Below, one piece after another: positions 56,678 through 64,000 of a stretch of 64,000 nucleotides of DNA. Both the position numbers and the translations under genes were made by a program. The notes beneath the pieces were generated by a model that ran no database searches, was not told the DNA's origin, and saw only the letters and a program-made list of their open reading frames with translations. The stretch spans positions 62,001 to 126,000 of the forward strand of contig JALSHI010000025.1 of assembly GCA_026982315.1 (NCBI GenBank), given 5' to 3'. The first letter of the stretch is position 1. The number at the start of each line of letters is the position of its first letter. This stretch comes from Lysobacterales bacterium. GTDB lineage: Bacteria; Pseudomonadota; Gammaproteobacteria; Xanthomonadales; Marinicellaceae.

Positions 56678-56705
56678 TTTTTACCATACGCCTGCGTATT
56701 GTCAA
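56678..56705 (-). promoter_or_regulatory. fadI-fadJ promoter with an ATACGC-N2-GCGTAT operator-like palindrome
   Basis: Read on the minus strand: consensus -35 TTGACA (56705-56700), a 16-base spacer and TAAAAA as -10 (56683-56678). The 14-base palindrome ATACGC-AG-GCGTAT (56699-56686) occupies almost the whole spacer, so a bound repressor would block RNA polymerase. The size and symmetry suit a TetR-type regulator such as those sensing acyl-CoA; the regulator is not in the window. Confidence 0.6.
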
Positions 56706-56765
56706 GCGTGCTAGGAGGCCCGTGTGCCTGTTCTGAGAGCTGCTGATCTGAATAGCTGCGCGTGG

Positions 56766-57911
56766 CTACTCCAGTAACGCTGCCATTTTTTTTATGAAGC
56801 AGCTACTGTCAAAGTCCTCGGCACGATGCTGGCAGGCTGATTGCATGTTTGCAAGTTGTCCGGGAGTGACGCGGGAAATGGTTTCCACCAGGGCATCTTC
56901 AAGGCGGGTTTCATCAATAAAGAAACCGGTTTCCTGGTTAATAACGGTTTCTTGCAAACCACCATGATCGCTGCAAAACACGGGCTTTCCGGCGGCCATG
57001 GACTCTACCGGCGACATGCCAAAATCTTCGTCTTTGGGGATATAAATGGTCGCCAGGCATTGCGCCAGCAGTTGTTCATACTGTCGGTCATCAAGCCAGC
57101 CGGTAAAGTGGATATTGCTTGCATCCCCGGCCAATGCGCGCAGCTTTTGCGTTTCGCTGCCCCCTGAGGCCACTACCAGTTGTTTGTCTGGCAGGCGCCG
57201 GAAAGCGCGAATTACCGTATCTACGCGTTTCAACGGATCCAGGCGCGCTGTGGATAGATAAAAGTGACCGGGCATAGCCTGTTTGGCCGCCTGTGAAAAG
57301 CGGTTGGTATCACACGGGGGATAAACCACAACGGAATCCCGGCCAAGATAGTACTTGATGCGCTTTTGAATATGGCGGGAATTAGCCACCACCACATCCA
57401 TCAGGCTGACTGCGTGTTCATAGCGGGGGCGAAACCACCGGTTCAGGGCTTTCAGCCCCATGCTGGCCAGTGGGTTGAGCGCGTCAAGGTAATGGTCTTT
57501 TTTATCGTACAGAAAACGAGGAGGGGTGTGGCAATAAAAGACATTGCGCCCGGTATCATGCCCGTGAACAGCCAACGGGGCGGCCACGCCACTGTAAAGC
57601 GCTGTATGATAGGGCCGCAGTGCATGCGCGTGATGCTGAAAGGCGCGCACCAGTTGCCAGGTTTTCAACCCCGGCCAGCGGCCGGGTGCGTTCAGGTTGA
57701 AGACTGAGCCGGCCAGCGTCTCCAGCGGAAAACTGTCACTGCTAACAGTGCCGGCCATCAGGTCTGCCTGCAAGGCCCGGGCCAATTCCAGGATGAGCCG
57801 TTCACCACCACCTCGAATAATAAACTGATCATGAACACAAATCAGTGGCTTGCTGGCGGGCTGGCTGAAAAAGTGCGACACACTTTTATTTACGCTGGCG
57901 TATTTACGCAT
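56766..57911 (-). CDS. Glycosyltransferase family 4 protein
   Basis: A 381-residue GT-B enzyme. The N-terminal domain begins after a ~25-residue leader with ICVHDQFIIRGGGERLILELA, the GGGERL nucleotide/acceptor motif of family 4. The C-terminal domain has ARLDPLKRVDTVIRAF and the EX7E motif EDFGMSPVESMAAGKPV. FYCHTPPRFLYD is a trait of family members acting on polysaccharide or lipid-linked sugars. It diverges from the GT2 gene across 135 bases. Substrate unknown; surface-glycan assembly is likely from the neighbourhood. Confidence 0.87.
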   Translation of the reverse strand: MRKYASVNKSVSHFFSQPASKPLICVHDQFIIRGGGERLILELARALQADLMAGTVSSDSFPLETLAGSVFNLNAPGRWPGLKTWQLVRAFQHHAHALRPYHTALYSGVAAPLAVHGHDTGRNVFYCHTPPRFLYDKKDHYLDALNPLASMGLKALNRWFRPRYEHAVSLMDVVVANSRHIQKRIKYYLGRDSVVVYPPCDTNRFSQAAKQAMPGHFYLSTARLDPLKRVDTVIRAFRRLPDKQLVVASGGSETQKLRALAGDASNIHFTGWLDDRQYEQLLAQCLATIYIPKDEDFGMSPVESMAAGKPVFCSDHGGLQETVINQETGFFIDETRLEDALVETISRVTPGQLANMQSACQHRAEDFDSSCFIKKMAALLE

Positions 57912-58046
57912 ATAATCTTGCCTTGTTGACCCTTCTGCAGGCGCAATATCGTCTATGTCGGGTAATGGAAGATGATCGGCAAACAGAACACTTTGTCTGA
58001 ACCAGTATCATGAGGCAGTGAGAAGCATGCGGTATTCGGTTATCCG

Positions 58047-58772
58047 ATGTTAAATTCATACACACAACAAACAGCCATTGTCATACCCGCTTTTAATGAG
58101 GAGAAAAATATCGGCGCCGTGTTGGACTCTCTCGAGTCGCTGCGACACCAGCATGTTATTGTGGTTGATGATTATAGCACTGACCGGACAGCGCACATTG
58201 CCGAGGAAAAAGGCTGTGTGGTTCTGCGCTTGCCGGTACAGCTGGGGGCCTGGGGTGCGATCCAGACGGGTCTTCGCTATGCCGTTAAAAAGGGTTATCA
58301 GCACGTGGTGACCATGGATGCGGATGGACAACATGCCGCCAGCGAGATAAAGCGGCTGGTCGATTTTGCGCAGACGCATTCAGCCAATGTGGTTATCGGC
58401 ACGTGTCCCGGGCGACTCAGTGCGGGCAAAAAGCTGGCCTGGGCCTATTTCCGTCTGTTGACCGGCTTGCAACTGGAGGATCTGACCAGTGGTTTCCGCT
58501 GGTACGATCGACAGGCCGTTCATTTATTGGCTTCTCCGGTGGCCAGTGTGCTGGATTTTCAGGATGTGGGTGTGCTGCTGTTGTTAAAAAAGGCCGGTCT
58601 TGCCATTTACGAGGTGCCGGTGAATATGAGCCAGCGCAACCAGGGTAAATCAAAGGTGTTTTATTCCTGGTGGATGGTGGCCCGTTATATGCTGCAAACC
58701 AGTGCCCTGTGTGTGGCTAAAATAGGCCAGCTTCCTGGCCAATCGATCGCCACTGCGGGCAAGAAAAAATAA
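58047..58772 (+). CDS. Glycosyltransferase family 2 (dolichyl/polyprenyl-phosphate sugar synthase type)
   Basis: A 241-residue GT-A enzyme with TAIVIPAFNEEKNIGAVLDSL at the start, the VDDYSTDRT nucleotide site and the metal motif MDADGQH. RNQGKSKVF near residue 205 is usual for DPM1/ArnC-like synthases that load a sugar on a polyprenyl phosphate. No C-terminal transmembrane pair is present. It is followed by a DUF2304 gene, a frequent partner of this GT2 type, and then by a GT4 gene. The start codon has only a weak ribosome site. Confidence 0.87.
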   Translation: MLNSYTQQTAIVIPAFNEEKNIGAVLDSLESLRHQHVIVVDDYSTDRTAHIAEEKGCVVLRLPVQLGAWGAIQTGLRYAVKKGYQHVVTMDADGQHAASEIKRLVDFAQTHSANVVIGTCPGRLSAGKKLAWAYFRLLTGLQLEDLTSGFRWYDRQAVHLLASPVASVLDFQDVGVLLLLKKAGLAIYEVPVNMSQRNQGKSKVFYSWWMVARYMLQTSALCVAKIGQLPGQSIATAGKKK

Positions 58773-58813
58773 ACAGGGGAAAGTGCGAGTAACATGAGAC
58801 GTGGGTATATGGA

Positions 58814-59242
58814 ATGATAACTGGATTGGTGACCACCAGCGCGATTGGCATTGTTTTGGCACTGGTTATTTTGCATAAAATGCGGCGCAACCAGTTAAAC
58901 GGACCATTTGCACTATGGTGGTTAATGGTGGCCGGCCTGGCGATTGTGGTGCCATGGTTTCCCCATTTTCTGAATCATGTGGCCCATTATCTGGGTATTG
59001 CTTATCCACCGGCTTTATTCCTGTTGTTAGCCATTGTGCTGATTCTGGTCAAAATGTTGTCCATGGATTTGCAACGGACCCGCCAGGACAAGAAAATTCG
59101 CCGCTTAACCCAGCGTCTGGCGATCCTGGAGCATGACATCAGGCAACTGCAGAAAGGGGATGGTCCTTCAGTATCACATGCCGAAAAAAACTCCCCGGTC
59201 TCTGCAACAAAGGAAACGTCCCCCATGGATGATCGCGGGTGA
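58814..59242 (+). CDS. DUF2304 domain-containing membrane protein
   Basis: A 142-residue protein with three transmembrane segments in its first ~80 residues (GLVTTSAIGIVLALVIL, ALWWLMVAGLAIVVPWF, PALFLLLAIVLILVKML). A coiled-coil-like charged tail follows (RRLTQRLAILEHDIRQL). That is the DUF2304 layout. It lies 41 bases after the GT2 gene, and its TGA overlaps the GTG of the next glycosyltransferase. It probably helps anchor or assist GT2; this is inferred from repeated neighbourhood. Confidence 0.82.
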   Translation: MITGLVTTSAIGIVLALVILHKMRRNQLNGPFALWWLMVAGLAIVVPWFPHFLNHVAHYLGIAYPPALFLLLAIVLILVKMLSMDLQRTRQDKKIRRLTQRLAILEHDIRQLQKGDGPSVSHAEKNSPVSATKETSPMDDRG

Positions 59243-60444
59243 GGATTCTTCATCTGGGTAAGTATTATCCGCCGGTGGCAGGGGGGATGGAGCGCTTTCT
59301 CCAGGACCTGGCCGAAGAACAGGCAAGGCAGGGGCATCAGGTCGAGGTGTTTTGCCACCAGCATCCCCGGCAACCGGTAGCGGTATCGGATTCCAACCAG
59401 CTGCCGGTGGTGCATCGTGTGCCTGCCATGGGACCTGTTTTGCATACACCGCTTATGCGCGCGCCGCGACGTTCCTTTTCCGCCGTGTTGCGGCGCTTTC
59501 AGCCAGATATTGTTCATGTTCACTGGCCAAACCCTGTGGCCATGTGGCTTGCGCCTGTGATGCAGCGGCATGCTGTGCCAATGGTGCTTCAGTGGCATTC
59601 GGATACCATTACTGAACGGGTGTCCCCGGCGGTTAAAGGCGCTTACCGGCTTATGCAACCGCTGGAAAGGTCCTTCCTGAGCAGGGCCAAAGCAGTGGTG
59701 TGCAGTTCTCCGGACTATGCGCGCTGTTCGGCCATTCTCAAACCTGTTTCATCACGAGTCAGAATTATCCCTTTGGGAATGGACTTTTCGCATCGGTTGC
59801 ATCCGCCTGATAATTGTGCATTGAGTGACTGGGCTGGCCAGCAATGGTCTCAGTCTGGAATTCGTGTCCTGAGCCTGGGTCGGCTAAGCTTTTACAAAAA
59901 CATACCCTTGTTGATAAAGGCCGTCGCTGATGCCCGTAACGACGGGGGAATGCCTGTACACCTGGTAGTTGCTGGTGAGGGTCCCCAGGCTCGCGGACTT
60001 CAGGCCTTGTCCCGGTCTTTGGGGATTCAAGACCGGGTACGATTTACCGGAGCGCTCGATCAGGCGCAAGCCAATGCTTTGTTCAGCCAGTGCGATGTAT
60101 TTGCATTGGCCTCCAGTGACCGGGCTGAATCATTTGGTCTGGTGCTTTTGGAGGCGCTGTGGCATGGAAAGCCGGTTGTTGTGGCAAACACCCCTGGATC
60201 AGGGATGCGGTATGTGGTCGAGAGCATCAATGCCCACGCGCCCGGCGGGTATCTTTTTGATCCATGTGGTACCAGAGACGCACTTGAAAAAATCCGTCTG
60301 GCTGCCCAAGGAAAAGATGCGCCTGGGCTTTCCCAACAATTACGCACCGCGGTGGTCAAGTCTTTTTCTATTGAGCCGATTTGCCGACAATGGACTGAAC
60401 TGTATCAGTCTATTGTGCCCAACGACAGACAAGCACCGGTCTGA
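59239..60444 (+). CDS. Glycosyltransferase family 4 protein
   Basis: A 401-residue GT-B enzyme starting at GTG 59239, overlapping the DUF2304 stop (GTGA). The N-terminus MRILHLGKYYPPVAGGMERFL carries the GGME acceptor-site motif, and LQWHSDTI follows later in this domain. The nucleotide-binding domain has LSLGRLSFYKNIPLLIKAV and the EX7E motif ESFGLVLLEALWHGKPVV. It is convergent with the DUF3108 gene 18 bases downstream. Substrate unknown; GT2-DUF2304-GT4 form one small transcription unit. Confidence 0.88.
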   Translation: MRILHLGKYYPPVAGGMERFLQDLAEEQARQGHQVEVFCHQHPRQPVAVSDSNQLPVVHRVPAMGPVLHTPLMRAPRRSFSAVLRRFQPDIVHVHWPNPVAMWLAPVMQRHAVPMVLQWHSDTITERVSPAVKGAYRLMQPLERSFLSRAKAVVCSSPDYARCSAILKPVSSRVRIIPLGMDFSHRLHPPDNCALSDWAGQQWSQSGIRVLSLGRLSFYKNIPLLIKAVADARNDGGMPVHLVVAGEGPQARGLQALSRSLGIQDRVRFTGALDQAQANALFSQCDVFALASSDRAESFGLVLLEALWHGKPVVVANTPGSGMRYVVESINAHAPGGYLFDPCGTRDALEKIRLAAQGKDAPGLSQQLRTAVVKSFSIEPICRQWTELYQSIVPNDRQAPV

Positions 60445-60462
60445 AAGATTGTGGCATGACGC

Positions 60463-61305
60463 TCACGGACTCCGCTTGTTGCCAGACATGACGGATTTTT
60501 CGGGCGTGGCCGAAAAAGTGCTGTTGAGCAAAGTGGTTTCAATCCAGTCACCATCGGGTTCCTTGTGGCGGGAACGCACATTCAGGCATTCGCGGGTAGG
60601 ATCATGCCAGGATTCAGTCACGCGTTCGGCTGTGCTGTGTCGTTTAACAACTTTTATCAGGCCATTTTCCGTGCCCACAACCAGAAAGTGGTATGTCTTC
60701 AGGCGGCCTTTGTCGAGCACACGATAGCGCATGTCCTTTTTTCCGCTGCAAATATCCCGGGCCAGAGCCAGCACCACCAGGTTTGGGGTGATAAAGCCGG
60801 GCTTGACTGGCTGTTCCCATTTTTTCTTTCCCGAGTGGCCTGTCGCCAGGGAGGTATCCTTGTGGTACTGATATCGGCTGGTTTTTTTCTTGAAGGCAAC
60901 TTTTTGGGAAAACTGGTAGTTTAAGGGCTGCCAGGGCGCATGATCGGATTGAGGCTCCCATTCGAAGATTGTGGTTTCTTTTCGTTTAAAGCCCAGGAGA
61001 GAGGCCAGACCATGAGTGCCGCGCACGGTACTATCCAGTCTCCACTGCCCCTGTGTTTTTTGCAGACTCACAGTCGATTCGCCCATTTCATCACCGCCTT
61101 CGGTAACTCGATAATGTGCCTGAAAAGGCTGGAGTCTCTCTTTTTCCTTTGTGGCAGGCCCTGCAACAGCCGTGGCTTTGGTGGGTGGCAGTTGCTGTGC
61201 GTGAGTCGCACAGGCCAGCATGATTCCGAAAAATGCTCCGGCAGATATGGCCATCCGGATTAGGCTATGAACGTTGTAAGAGTCTAAAAAGTGTTTTCTT
61301 TTCAA
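60463..61305 (-). CDS. DUF3108 domain-containing exported protein
   Basis: A 280-residue protein with an N-terminal hydrophobic export segment (about residues 14-36, ending CATHAQQ). The DUF3108 region follows: FQAHYRVTEGGDEMGESTVSLQK, then TIFEWEPQSDHAPWQPLNYQ and a C-terminal KHSTAERVTESWHDPTRE. Family function is unknown; a periplasmic LolA-like role is sometimes suspected. It overlaps purN by 4 bases, the arrangement found in many gammaproteobacteria. Confidence 0.82.
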   Translation of the reverse strand: MKRKHFLDSYNVHSLIRMAISAGAFFGIMLACATHAQQLPPTKATAVAGPATKEKERLQPFQAHYRVTEGGDEMGESTVSLQKTQGQWRLDSTVRGTHGLASLLGFKRKETTIFEWEPQSDHAPWQPLNYQFSQKVAFKKKTSRYQYHKDTSLATGHSGKKKWEQPVKPGFITPNLVVLALARDICSGKKDMRYRVLDKGRLKTYHFLVVGTENGLIKVVKRHSTAERVTESWHDPTRECLNVRSRHKEPDGDWIETTLLNSTFSATPEKSVMSGNKRSP

Positions 61306-61967
61306 GGCACTACCAGGGGTTTTTGCAGGGGAGTGCCATTATACATCACTTGACTGTCTGTCAGCTGAACAGCCCCTGAGCGAAGCCAGGCGACGGTGGT
61401 GGCAAGCAGGCGATGCTCTTGAGGCAGCAAACGTTCGGCCAGTGATTCGGCGGTGTCATCAGGCCGAATATGCAAGCGTGTCTGACTGATAATCGGGCCG
61501 CCATCCAGCACAGGGGTGACAAAATGAACCGAAGCGCCATGTTCCTTGCGATTATCCGCAAGCGCCCGCTGGTGTGTATGCAAGCCAGGATAAAGGGGAA
61601 GCAGGGAAGGGTGGATGTTGATCATCCGACCTATCCAGGGCGTGACTGTTGGTTCGGACAAAATGCGCATAAATCCGGCCAAAACGATCAAATCTGGCTG
61701 CAGTTGCCGTAACATTCGCCGCAAATCGGCTTCGCCGCGTATCCGATCTGGCCAATCGATAGCCATGGCAGGGATACCTGCTGCGCGAGCCAGCGCCAGG
61801 GCTGGCGCCTGAGGTTTATCACTTAAGACCGCGGCAATCTGGTAGTTATCGGGCCTTTGGCGTTGCATTAACGCATTCAGATTGCTGCCTCTGCCGGAGG
61901 CCAGCACAACAATACGGAAGTCATTTGGTTGGCCTTGGGCTGACAATTCCTTGTCAATTTCAGACAT
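61302..61967 (-). CDS. purN: Phosphoribosylglycinamide formyltransferase (folate-dependent GART)
   Basis: Transfers a formyl group from 10-formyl-THF to GAR in purine synthesis. Motifs: [16 protein letters not shown] at the N-terminus, [11 protein letters not shown], and the catalytic [20 protein letters not shown] with [15 protein letters not shown]. The 221-residue length is normal, with a ~14-residue leader. It overlaps the purM stop by 8 bases and the DUF3108 start by 4. Confidence 0.96.
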   Translation of the reverse strand: MSEIDKELSAQGQPNDFRIVVLASGRGSNLNALMQRQRPDNYQIAAVLSDKPQAPALALARAAGIPAMAIDWPDRIRGEADLRRMLRQLQPDLIVLAGFMRILSEPTVTPWIGRMINIHPSLLPLYPGLHTHQRALADNRKEHGASVHFVTPVLDGGPIISQTRLHIRPDDTAESLAERLLPQEHRLLATTVAWLRSGAVQLTDSQVMYNGTPLQKPLVVP

Positions 61968-63027
61968 GCAGGAACTCTATCTTTTGGGGTTGCGTGGTGA
62001 CTTCTCCAATCACCCAATTTTTCTGCTGATGCTCGCTCAAGGCGTTCTGGACGGCTGTGGTTTTATTGGCAGGTACCACCAGCACCATACCAATACCGTT
62101 GTTGAAGGTTCGTAGCATTTCCTCTGTGGCGATATTGCCAGCCTGTTGCAGCCAGCGAAACACAGCCGGTTGCGGCCAACTGGAGATATCAATGCTGATT
62201 CCGCAGTCATCCGGGATCACCCGCAAGATGTTTTCGGATAAGCCGCCACCTGTGATATGGGCCATCCCGCGAATGACACCCGGCAAGGATTGCATCACAT
62301 TCAGAATCGGCTTGACGTAAATCCGTGTGGGCGCCAGCAGGGCTTGACCCAGTGTGACAGAGTCTTCACTGGCACCGGGGGTGGGCTGATTCAAATCAGC
62401 GCCTGTGGTGTCCAGTATTTTTCGGATGAGTGAATAGCCGTTGGAATGCGGCCCGGAAGCGGCCAGTCCAATGAGAGCGTCCCCGGGACGAATGGCGCTG
62501 CCGTCAATCATTTTGGGCTTGTCCACTGCACCCACCACAAATCCGGCCAGATCATAATCATCACCTGAATACATGCCGGGCATTTCGGCGGTCTCACCCC
62601 CGATCAGGGCGCACCCACTCTGACGGCATCCTTCGGCGATACCGGCCACCACGGCGGCGGCCTGGTCCACATCAAGCTGCCCACAGGCGTAATAGTCCAG
62701 AAAGAACAGGGGCTCGGCTCCCAGAACAAGAATATCATTCACGCACATGGCCACCAAATCGATACCAATGGTGCTGTGGTCGTCCAGGGCGTGCGCCAGC
62801 TTCAGTTTTGTGCCAACACCGTCAGTGCCGGAAACCAGTACTGGCTGCTGATATTTTTTGATGTTCGAGAGGTCAAACAACCCGCCAAAGCCACCGATGT
62901 TTCCCATCACACCCGGGCGCAGGGTCGAACGAACCATGGGTTTGATGCGCTTGACCAGGGCATGGCCGGCGTCAATATCAACGCCAGCATCCTTGTAGTT
63001 CAGGCCGGTAGGTTTTTCAGTGCTCAT
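61960..63027 (-). CDS. purM: Phosphoribosylformylglycinamidine cyclo-ligase (AIR synthetase)
   Basis: ATP-dependent ring closure to AIR, fifth step of purine synthesis. Motifs: [56 protein letters not shown] and [12 protein letters not shown], with [17 protein letters not shown] in the C-terminal half. The 355-residue length is standard. It has a weak ribosome site. It is the first gene of the purM-purN-DUF3108 unit. Confidence 0.97.
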   Translation of the reverse strand: MSTEKPTGLNYKDAGVDIDAGHALVKRIKPMVRSTLRPGVMGNIGGFGGLFDLSNIKKYQQPVLVSGTDGVGTKLKLAHALDDHSTIGIDLVAMCVNDILVLGAEPLFFLDYYACGQLDVDQAAAVVAGIAEGCRQSGCALIGGETAEMPGMYSGDDYDLAGFVVGAVDKPKMIDGSAIRPGDALIGLAASGPHSNGYSLIRKILDTTGADLNQPTPGASEDSVTLGQALLAPTRIYVKPILNVMQSLPGVIRGMAHITGGGLSENILRVIPDDCGISIDISSWPQPAVFRWLQQAGNIATEEMLRTFNNGIGMVLVVPANKTTAVQNALSEHQQKNWVIGEVTTQPQKIEFLHV

Positions 63028-63057
63028 AGGAGACTCGTCACAAAGGAAGGAGCCGGG

Positions 63058-63086
63058 ATTTTAACCCGTGCCAGAAGGCTTGTGAA
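63058..63086 (-). promoter_or_regulatory. Promoter of the purM-purN operon
   Basis: On the minus strand TTCACA (63086-63081), 17 bases, TAAAAT (63063-63058), about 30 bases before the purM ATG. No PurR palindrome was recognised. Confidence 0.55.
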
Positions 63087-63119
63087 CCAAACCTGACTGC
63101 AAACGCTGGCTTTTTGTGT

Positions 63120-63147
63120 TTGAATCGCGCCGGTGAACCGCTAGAAT
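63120..63147 (+). promoter_or_regulatory. Promoter of the DUF2066 gene
   Basis: TTGAAT (63120-63125), 16 bases, TAGAAT (63142-63147), about 85 bases before the start codon. It is divergent from the purM promoter. Confidence 0.5.
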
Positions 63148-63231
63148 AGCCGGTAATATCACAATCACCAGAATGGTGACAGGTGAGATTAACCGGCAGA
63201 CGACAGTCAAGCCGTTATCAGGGAGTGAAAT

Positions 63232-64000
63232 GTGCGGATATTCGTGATCAGCATAACTATTGTGCTGAGTCTTTGGATGCAACCTTTACCTGTGCGGGCC
63301 GAGCAAGTGCCGGTATATGCAGGCAGTACCTTGGTCAATTCCAGCAAGATTGATTTTTCCAGCCCGGCCTTTGCGGCAGCCTGGGTGAATGCTCTCGCCC
63401 GTTACACGGGTAAAACCGAAGCCCAACTACGCCACATTCCCGGCTTGGTGCCTGCGGACTTGGCTAAGGCCATAGAACGCTATTACTTTGAGGCTGTGCC
63501 CCCGGAATTTTGGCCAGGCACAGAGCCGGTCTACTGGCTACATGTATTCGCCAATAAGAGGCGTTTGCGGCAGTTGACCAGAGATGCCAATTTGCCCATT
63601 TGGCCTGCGGAGCGGGAGACGACAATCGTTTGGTTGCTGGATGAAACCGGTGGCATGCCTCAGCTGGCAGCTAATAGCCGTGATACGGCCGCTGCGTACT
63701 GGTTGCAAAAACGCGCCGAGCAGGCGGGGCTGCCACTGCGTTGGGCGAACAATGCGGCCACCATGCCTGAATCTGTGTCGCTTGATGCATTGCGACGGCT
63801 GTCATCCTCCGTCGTGGACTATGCTCATGACGCATTTGGCTTCAAGCCGGTTTTATTGCTCAGCCTGTCACCCTTGGCGGTCTCAGCGCACACAGCGTTA
63901 GGAAAAAAAGCGGTGGGCTCGACAAGTGACGAGAATCTCCAGCGCTCTGCAGCCCGGCCATTGCAATGGCGAATGGCCTTTGCCATGCCAGATGAAACCC
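63232..64000 (+). CDS. DUF2066 domain-containing exported protein, partial
   Basis: The frame starts at GTG 63232, with GGGAG 6 bases upstream, and is open for 256 codons to the right edge. The ATG two bases earlier hits a stop after five codons. A signal peptide is followed by the DUF2066 pattern: VNSSKIDFSSPAFAAAWVNAL, then LHVFANKRRLRQLTRDANLPIWPAERETTIVWLLD. The LPIWP-x-ER part is the family hallmark as I recall it. DUF2066 genes usually face purM and lead toward an AI-2E-type permease and hda, so this fits the expected order. Function unknown. Confidence 0.8.
   Translation, partial: MRIFVISITIVLSLWMQPLPVRAEQVPVYAGSTLVNSSKIDFSSPAFAAAWVNALARYTGKTEAQLRHIPGLVPADLAKAIERYYFEAVPPEFWPGTEPVYWLHVFANKRRLRQLTRDANLPIWPAERETTIVWLLDETGGMPQLAANSRDTAAAYWLQKRAEQAGLPLRWANNAATMPESVSLDALRRLSSSVVDYAHDAFGFKPVLLLSLSPLAVSAHTALGKKAVGSTSDENLQRSAARPLQWRMAFAMPDET

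Overview
The window looks like chromosomal DNA of a free-living, aerobic, Gram-negative gammaproteobacterium. The evidence is gene order: rpsF-rpsR-rplI-dnaB-alr, carA-carB-greA, and DUF3108-purN-purM facing a DUF2066 gene. Outer-membrane barrel, lipoprotein and type II secretion genes agree with this. I could not assign a genus. One secreted protein ends in LIFKHGFE, a tail I associate with xanthomonad-like and Marinicella-like gammaproteobacteria. No rRNA, tRNA, CRISPR array, prophage or insertion sequence was seen.

Layout. 1-3218 (minus): an ABC exporter cut by the left edge, a DUF3301 protein and a DASS-family anion transporter. 3311-14761 (plus): a surface lipase, a DUF1302 barrel, a DUF1329 protein, a YCF48 propeller, an MMPL/RND pump, then gspL-gspM-gspN. 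14786-15688 (minus): lgt. 15904-23236 (plus): carA, carB, greA, recJ, apt. 23413-27090 (plus): two exported proteins. 27293-32536 (plus): ribosomal proteins S6, S18 and L9, dnaB, alr and an NTP/NDP-exchanger-like carrier. 32537-32962: a repeat-rich spacer. 32963-35877: an M20 amidohydrolase diverging from a GntP permease. 36232-45890 (plus): leucine dehydrogenase and a complete liu (leucine/isovalerate degradation) cluster. 45887-50787: a diguanylate cyclase, kynureninase, an LCAT-like lipoprotein and threonine aldolase. 51109-53154 (plus): a membrane pyrophosphatase. 53230-56646 (minus): fadI-fadJ. 56766-60444: three glycosyltransferases and a DUF2304 protein. 60463-63027 (minus): DUF3108, purN, purM. 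63232 to the right edge (plus): a DUF2066 protein.

How the genes work together. The strongest theme is acquisition and use of lipids and branched-chain carbon. Two predicted lipoprotein acyl hydrolases, a fadI-fadJ beta-oxidation pair under a promoter with a palindromic operator-like site, and the leucine-to-HMG-CoA pathway all end in acetyl-CoA. The 3.3-12.3 kb set could form a trans-envelope lipid route: inner-membrane MMPL pump, LolA/LolB-like DUF1329 carrier, DUF1302 outer-membrane barrel, YCF48 propeller and surface lipase. It is the best candidate here for a poorly described system. The conservation statements are from memory; no search was run.
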